From the NCBI GenBank assembly GCA_910587945.1, contig CAJUNI010000084.1, forward strand, positions 1-8,728: 8,728 nt of DNA, written 5' to 3'. Origin of the DNA: an uncultured Parvibacter sp. GTDB taxonomy: Bacteria > Actinomycetota > Coriobacteriia > Coriobacteriales > Eggerthellaceae. Below are positions 5,355 to 8,728 of the stretch, piece after piece. The notes beneath the pieces are model-generated. The model did no database searches, was not told where the DNA came from, and worked only from the letters and a program-made list of their open reading frames with translations. The position numbers and the translations under genes were made by a program. Positions within the stretch are counted from its first letter, which is position 1. Every line of letters begins with the position of its first letter.

Positions 5355-8189
5355 TTAGCAACCAAGTTCTTCAAGTACTGCAGCGCAACGAGCACAAACA
5401 TCCTCGTGAGCCGGCGAGCCGTTAAGCTCCCGTACGTTCCAGCAGCGTGGGCATTTCTCACCTTCCGCGACTGCAACCTCAACGGTTACCTCATCGGTAT
5501 CTGCAGCCACAAAGGTCACACCAGCCACAATGAACAGCTCTTCAAAGACGGAAGGATCATAGGTTTGAGCGGTCGCTACCACCTCATGGGGTGCCGTGAT
5601 GGTAACCCAGGCTTCTTGGCTCTTGTTGATGAGCTTGGCGTTACGCGCCTCTTCTAAAGCCTTCGTCACGTCATCACGAACCGCGCGCATTACCTCAAAA
5701 GAAGCCACCTTCTCCCCTGCATCTGCTGGAAGAGCCGGTACGAAATCATTGGCATGGGGCCAGCCCGCCAACTGCACCGAAGGCTCACGATCCGGGAGGG
5801 CCGTGAATGCCGGCGGATAGTATTCCCAAACCTCATCCGTAGTGAAGGAAAGGATGGGAGCCATGATCCGCACCAGCACCTCAAGGATATTCATGAGCAC
5901 TGTTTGTGCAGAGCGACGACGGGCAGAATGAGGTGCCTCGGAATACAAACGATCCTTCGTCACATCCATATAGACGGCCGAAAGCTCATTCACATAGTCA
6001 TAGAGCGCACGATAGGCACTGTTGTAACGATAATTCTCGTAAGCATCTTCCACGGTTGCCAACAGCTGCTGCAAACCAACCAAGGCCCACTGGTCAATGG
6101 GCTCCAAGTCATCGAAGTCCGTCACAAAGTCATCGGGACCAAAGTCATTCAGATTGCCTAGCAAGAAGCGGAAGGTATTACGGAACCGGCGATAGGCATC
6201 CGTCACCTGCTTGAGGATCTTATTGGAGATGGAGACGTCTTGAGAGTAATCAACACTCGCCGTCCACAGGCGCAGGACATCGGCACCAAACTGATTCATG
6301 ATCTCATCAGGATCAATGCCATTACCCAGCGACTTTGACATCTTGCGGCCATCTTCATCAACGGTAAAGCCGCAATGAATGACAGACTTATAGGGAGGAA
6401 CCCCATAGGCTCCCACAGACGTCAGAAGCGAAGACTGGAACCAGCCGCGATGCTGATCCGAGCCCTCAAGATAGACATCAGCCGGGAAGCGAACACCCTC
6501 CCCTGCGCGATGGCGAAGCACCGAGGTGTGAGACACGCCGGACTCCCACCACACATCAAGAATATCCTTTTCGGGAACGAGCTCTGTGCAGCCACAAACA
6601 TCGCAAGCACTGCCATGGGGCAAGTACTCCGAGGGCTTCAAGATAAACCACGCGTCAGCCCCTTGCTCTTTGAAGAGTTTGATAACCGCATCAAAGATCT
6701 CATCGGTGGCCACCGTAGCACCGCACTTGGCGCACTTAAATACCGGAATTGGCACACCCCAAGAACGCTGACGAGAAATACACCAGTCAGGACGGTCGGC
6801 CACCATAGAGCCGATACGATTGCTGGCCCACTCAGGATAGAAACGCACTTCACTGTTGATAGCGCGCAGGGCGTCTTCCCGCAGCGAGTTTTTGTCCATG
6901 GATACAAACCACTGGTCTGTGGCGCGGAAAATGACCGGCTGATGGCAGCGCCAGCAGTGAGGATAGGAGTGCTCAATTTTTTGCTCTGCTACCAAGGTGC
7001 CCTGCTCGCGCAGCCATTCAATGATGACCGGATTGGCGTCATCGGTATCAAGGCCCGCAAAACGCCCCGCCTCATCGGTCAGGCGACCATCGTCATCCAC
7101 GGGCATAAGCAGGGGTACATCAAACTCAAGAGCCACCAGGTAGTCATCTTGACCATGACCCGGAGCGGTATGAACAGCACCGGTACCGGTATCGAGGGTT
7201 ACGTGATCACCGTAGATAATGGTGCCCTTCAGGTCCTGGCGAATGGGGCAAGTGTAGGTTAAACCACAAAGCTGTTTTCCTTTGATAGTAACCGGATTGC
7301 CGTCGGGGTCAGATACGAGACGCCAATCTTCCCAGCCAGCAATTTCGGCTACTGACTCCACCAACTCTTTGGCCATAAGCAGGTTGTCATTACCCACTTC
7401 CACCATGACATAGTCGGCATCAGGGGCCAAACTAACGGCCGTATTGGCCGGCAGCGTCCAGGGAGTGGTGGTCCAAATTAGTACCCAGGGAGTGCCTTGA
7501 GCGCCGGCGGCTTCAAAAATGCCCGGCATGAGATCAAGGGCGAATTTTACAAAGATAGAGGGAGAGACCTCGTCACCATATTCAATCTCTGCCTCGGCTA
7601 AGGCAGTGTGACAATTCTTGCACCAGTGGATTGGTTTACGGCCACGATAGATGGATCCCTTCAGGTACATATCCCTAAAGAGCTCAACATTCCCTGCTTC
7701 GTAATCGGGAGTATAGGTAAGGTACGGATGATCCCATTCAGCGTTTACACCCAAGCGCTTGAAGCCTTCCCGCTGAATATCCACATAGCGCTCAGCCCAT
7801 TCACGGCACAACCGTCGAACTTCAGGCTGGTCGATCTCGGCCATCTTTTCTTTGCCGATAGTCACTTCAACCATGTGCTCAATGGGTTGTCCGTGGCAGT
7901 CCCAGCCAGGGATATAGGGCGTGAAATAACCCCGCTGAGCGTGGGTCTTATTCACAAAGTCCTTCAGGATCTTATTGAAGGCATGACCGATATGAATGGG
8001 TCCATTGGCATAGGGAGGGCCATCATGAAGCACATGGGGCTTACCATCACGGTTCTTCTCGAGCACCCGATGATAAATATCAAGCTCTTGCCACTTCTGA
8101 AGACGTTTTGGTTCATTTTCGGGAAGATTCCCTCGCATCGGAAAGTCCGTTTGCGGAAGATTCATTGTGTCTTTGTAACTAGTACCCAC
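5355..8189 (-). CDS. ileS: Isoleucyl-tRNA synthetase
   Basis: A 944-residue class I aminoacyl-tRNA synthetase charging tRNA-Ile in the cytoplasm, complete and of the usual bacterial (IleS1) length. Catalytic signatures are HIGH (66-69) in PIHIGHAFNK, GWDCHGQPIE (95-104) and KMSKS (616-620). The CP1 editing domain that removes mischarged valine has WTTTPWTLPANT (239-250) and HTAPGHGQDDY (340-350). The tRNA anticodon-binding region spans roughly 670-850, and the C-terminal zinc finger has C913, C916, C932 and C935. Extra Cys pairs at 486/489 and 529/532, between the editing domain and KMSKS, may hold a second zinc. The start is the GTG at 8187-8189, because GGAG (8197-8200) lies 7 bases before it; an in-frame ATG at 8163-8165 (residue 9) lacks such a site but would keep all conserved parts. 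It is first in the five-gene block. There is no room for a standard T-box leader before it. Confidence 0.98.
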   Translation of the reverse strand: MGTSYKDTMNLPQTDFPMRGNLPENEPKRLQKWQELDIYHRVLEKNRDGKPHVLHDGPPYANGPIHIGHAFNKILKDFVNKTHAQRGYFTPYIPGWDCHGQPIEHMVEVTIGKEKMAEIDQPEVRRLCREWAERYVDIQREGFKRLGVNAEWDHPYLTYTPDYEAGNVELFRDMYLKGSIYRGRKPIHWCKNCHTALAEAEIEYGDEVSPSIFVKFALDLMPGIFEAAGAQGTPWVLIWTTTPWTLPANTAVSLAPDADYVMVEVGNDNLLMAKELVESVAEIAGWEDWRLVSDPDGNPVTIKGKQLCGLTYTCPIRQDLKGTIIYGDHVTLDTGTGAVHTAPGHGQDDYLVALEFDVPLLMPVDDDGRLTDEAGRFAGLDTDDANPVIIEWLREQGTLVAEQKIEHSYPHCWRCHQPVIFRATDQWFVSMDKNSLREDALRAINSEVRFYPEWASNRIGSMVADRPDWCISRQRSWGVPIPVFKCAKCGATVATDEIFDAVIKLFKEQGADAWFILKPSEYLPHGSACDVCGCTELVPEKDILDVWWESGVSHTSVLRHRAGEGVRFPADVYLEGSDQHRGWFQSSLLTSVGAYGVPPYKSVIHCGFTVDEDGRKMSKSLGNGIDPDEIMNQFGADVLRLWTASVDYSQDVSISNKILKQVTDAYRRFRNTFRFLLGNLNDFGPDDFVTDFDDLEPIDQWALVGLQQLLATVEDAYENYRYNSAYRALYDYVNELSAVYMDVTKDRLYSEAPHSARRRSAQTVLMNILEVLVRIMAPILSFTTDEVWEYYPPAFTALPDREPSVQLAGWPHANDFVPALPADAGEKVASFEVMRAVRDDVTKALEEARNAKLINKSQEAWVTITAPHEVVATAQTYDPSVFEELFIVAGVTFVAADTDEVTVEVAVAEGEKCPRCWNVRELNGSPAHEDVCARCAAVLEELGC

Positions 8190-8196
8190 CTTGCGG

Positions 8197-8200
8197 CTCC
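8197..8200 (-). promoter_or_regulatory. Ribosome binding site choosing the GTG start of ileS
   Basis: GGAG on the minus strand sits 7 bases before the GTG at 8187-8189. The later in-frame ATG (8163-8165) is preceded only by AAAGACACA, so this site favours the GTG start. Confidence 0.5.
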
Positions 8201-8224
8201 ATCCATAGTCGGCTTATTGGTAAC

Positions 8225-8258
8225 GCCTAAGTATAGGCCATCTTAGCGGTGGTTTTTA
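8225..8258 (-). promoter_or_regulatory. Possible promoter of the ileS block with an overlapping palindrome
   Basis: On the minus strand TATACT (8230-8235) matches five of six bases of the sigma-70 type -10 box. TAAAAA (8253-8258), 17 bases upstream, is a weak -35 (three of six) that includes the stop codon of the preceding gene. The -10 is wrapped by a perfect inverted repeat, GCCTA (225-229 of the 8200s, i.e. 8225-8229) and TAGGC (8234-8238), with a 4-base centre. A longer imperfect hairpin (CTAAG at 8227-8231 with CTTAG at 8241-8245) overlaps it. Transcription would start near 8223, leaving a leader of about 33 bases. The weak -35 keeps confidence low. Confidence 0.35.
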
Positions 8259-8728
8259 GTGTTCATCGATGAACTGCAAAAGCTCCTCTTTTGAATTCAC
8301 TTCGAGCTTGCGATAAATGCTTTTCACATGGGTTCGCACAGTGCTTTCAGAGATAACAAGAGTTTTCGCTACAAAGGCCACACTATGGCCGCGACCAAGA
8401 TAACTAAATATCTCTGTCTCGCGAGGCGACAACCCGCGCTCCTGGGCCACTACCACACAGCGTTCTTCCAAAGTTTCTTCCTGGGGTGATGAAGGAATAG
8501 TCTGGGCGCGTTCCTCTTGGGCCCAGCCAGCCCGAAGCGCCATAGCAATTAAAAAGACAAAGAAGAAGGTTGAGGTAACCAGAAGTGCTGGTCCCCCATC
8601 GTGGATCTGAAACACCGGCGTCGTGCCACAATAAATACCTAAGAGGGACACCGCACAGTAACCCACGCTCGTGACCCCATAGATGAGCGCGGGAGGAAAC
8701 TCGCCCGCATGAGCCATCGCCCCTAAAC
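8256..8728 (-). CDS. Membrane protein with C-terminal LuxR-type DNA-binding domain (5' end outside window)
   Basis: Only the last part of this gene is in the window. The frame stays open to the right edge, so the ATG at 8715-8717 is probably internal rather than the true start; numbering here is from that Met. Two membrane segments are visible at about 8-30 and 42-64, followed by a short linker and a LuxR/FixJ-type helix-turn-helix at about 94-150. The helix-turn-helix opens with GLSPRETEIF (95-104), and its recognition helix is around SESTVRTHVKSIYRKL (123-138). It is most likely a multi-spanning, membrane-bound one-component transcription regulator of the kind abundant in Coriobacteriia, in which a many-helix sensor is fused to the DNA-binding domain. 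Signal and targets are unknown. It lies upstream of ileS with 66 bases between and is probably separately regulated. The helix-turn-helix call is firm; the full architecture is inference because the N-terminus is missing. Confidence 0.85.
   Translation of the reverse strand, partial: LGAMAHAGEFPPALIYGVTSVGYCAVSLLGIYCGTTPVFQIHDGGPALLVTSTFFFVFLIAMALRAGWAQEERAQTIPSSPQEETLEERCVVVAQERGLSPRETEIFSYLGRGHSVAFVAKTLVISESTVRTHVKSIYRKLEVNSKEELLQFIDEH

Noticed and set aside
6375..7262. A 295-codon open frame on the plus strand inside ileS
   Set aside because: It lies entirely antisense to the well-conserved ileS frame, and its translation shows no recognisable domain. Long antisense frames arise by chance opposite genes with regular codon use.
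8160..8204. T-box-like AAGGTGGGTAC near the ileS start
   Set aside because: It only loosely resembles the T-box consensus (AGGGTGGNACCGCG) and overlaps the GTG start. The gap to the upstream gene is just 66 bases, too short for a specifier stem.
7608..8246. A 212-codon plus-strand open frame across the ileS start
   Set aside because: It is antisense to the conserved HIGH-containing N-terminal part of IleS, with no domain or good start signal seen.

Overview
The window looks like an ordinary housekeeping stretch of a bacterial chromosome with mid-range GC, about 50% by eye. The best guess for the host is an actinobacterium of the class Coriobacteriia (Eggerthella/Slackia/Cryptobacterium type). 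The main reason is the right-edge gene: the C-terminal part of a multi-spanning membrane protein ending in a LuxR-type helix-turn-helix, a layout that is very common in that class. This assignment is an inference, since no rRNA or other phylogenetic marker was compared.

Layout, read along the minus strand from right to left: the 3' part of the membrane LuxR-type regulator (its start lies beyond the window); a 66-base gap with a possible promoter; then a compact five-gene block. The block is ileS (isoleucyl-tRNA synthetase), lspA (lipoprotein signal peptidase), an rluD-like 23S rRNA pseudouridine synthase, hemH (ferrochelatase) and coaBC (bifunctional coenzyme A synthesis enzyme). The ileS and lspA genes abut (stop codon directly followed by ATG). 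Two bases separate lspA from the pseudouridine synthase gene, hemH starts at or inside the end of that gene, and 46 bases separate hemH from coaBC. The five are very likely one transcription unit, mixing translation, envelope maturation and cofactor synthesis.

Beyond coaBC lies a convergent plus-strand gene for a small YeaO-type DUF488 protein, with 54 bases between the stops. It is divergent from a minus-strand gene for a membrane-anchored, possibly lipid-anchored, glucosaminidase-domain cell-wall hydrolase. The last 131 bases at the left edge are non-coding. They hold two copies of a short A/T-tract motif exactly 63 bases apart and two small inverted repeats.

I found no mobile element, CRISPR array, tRNA, rRNA or defence system, and no convincing undescribed system. 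The most worthwhile leads are small: the paired motif at the left edge, a palindrome overlapping a putative -10 box before ileS, a lipobox-like motif in the glucosaminidase, an 11-codon ORF overlapping the coaBC start, and changed motif residues in the ferrochelatase.
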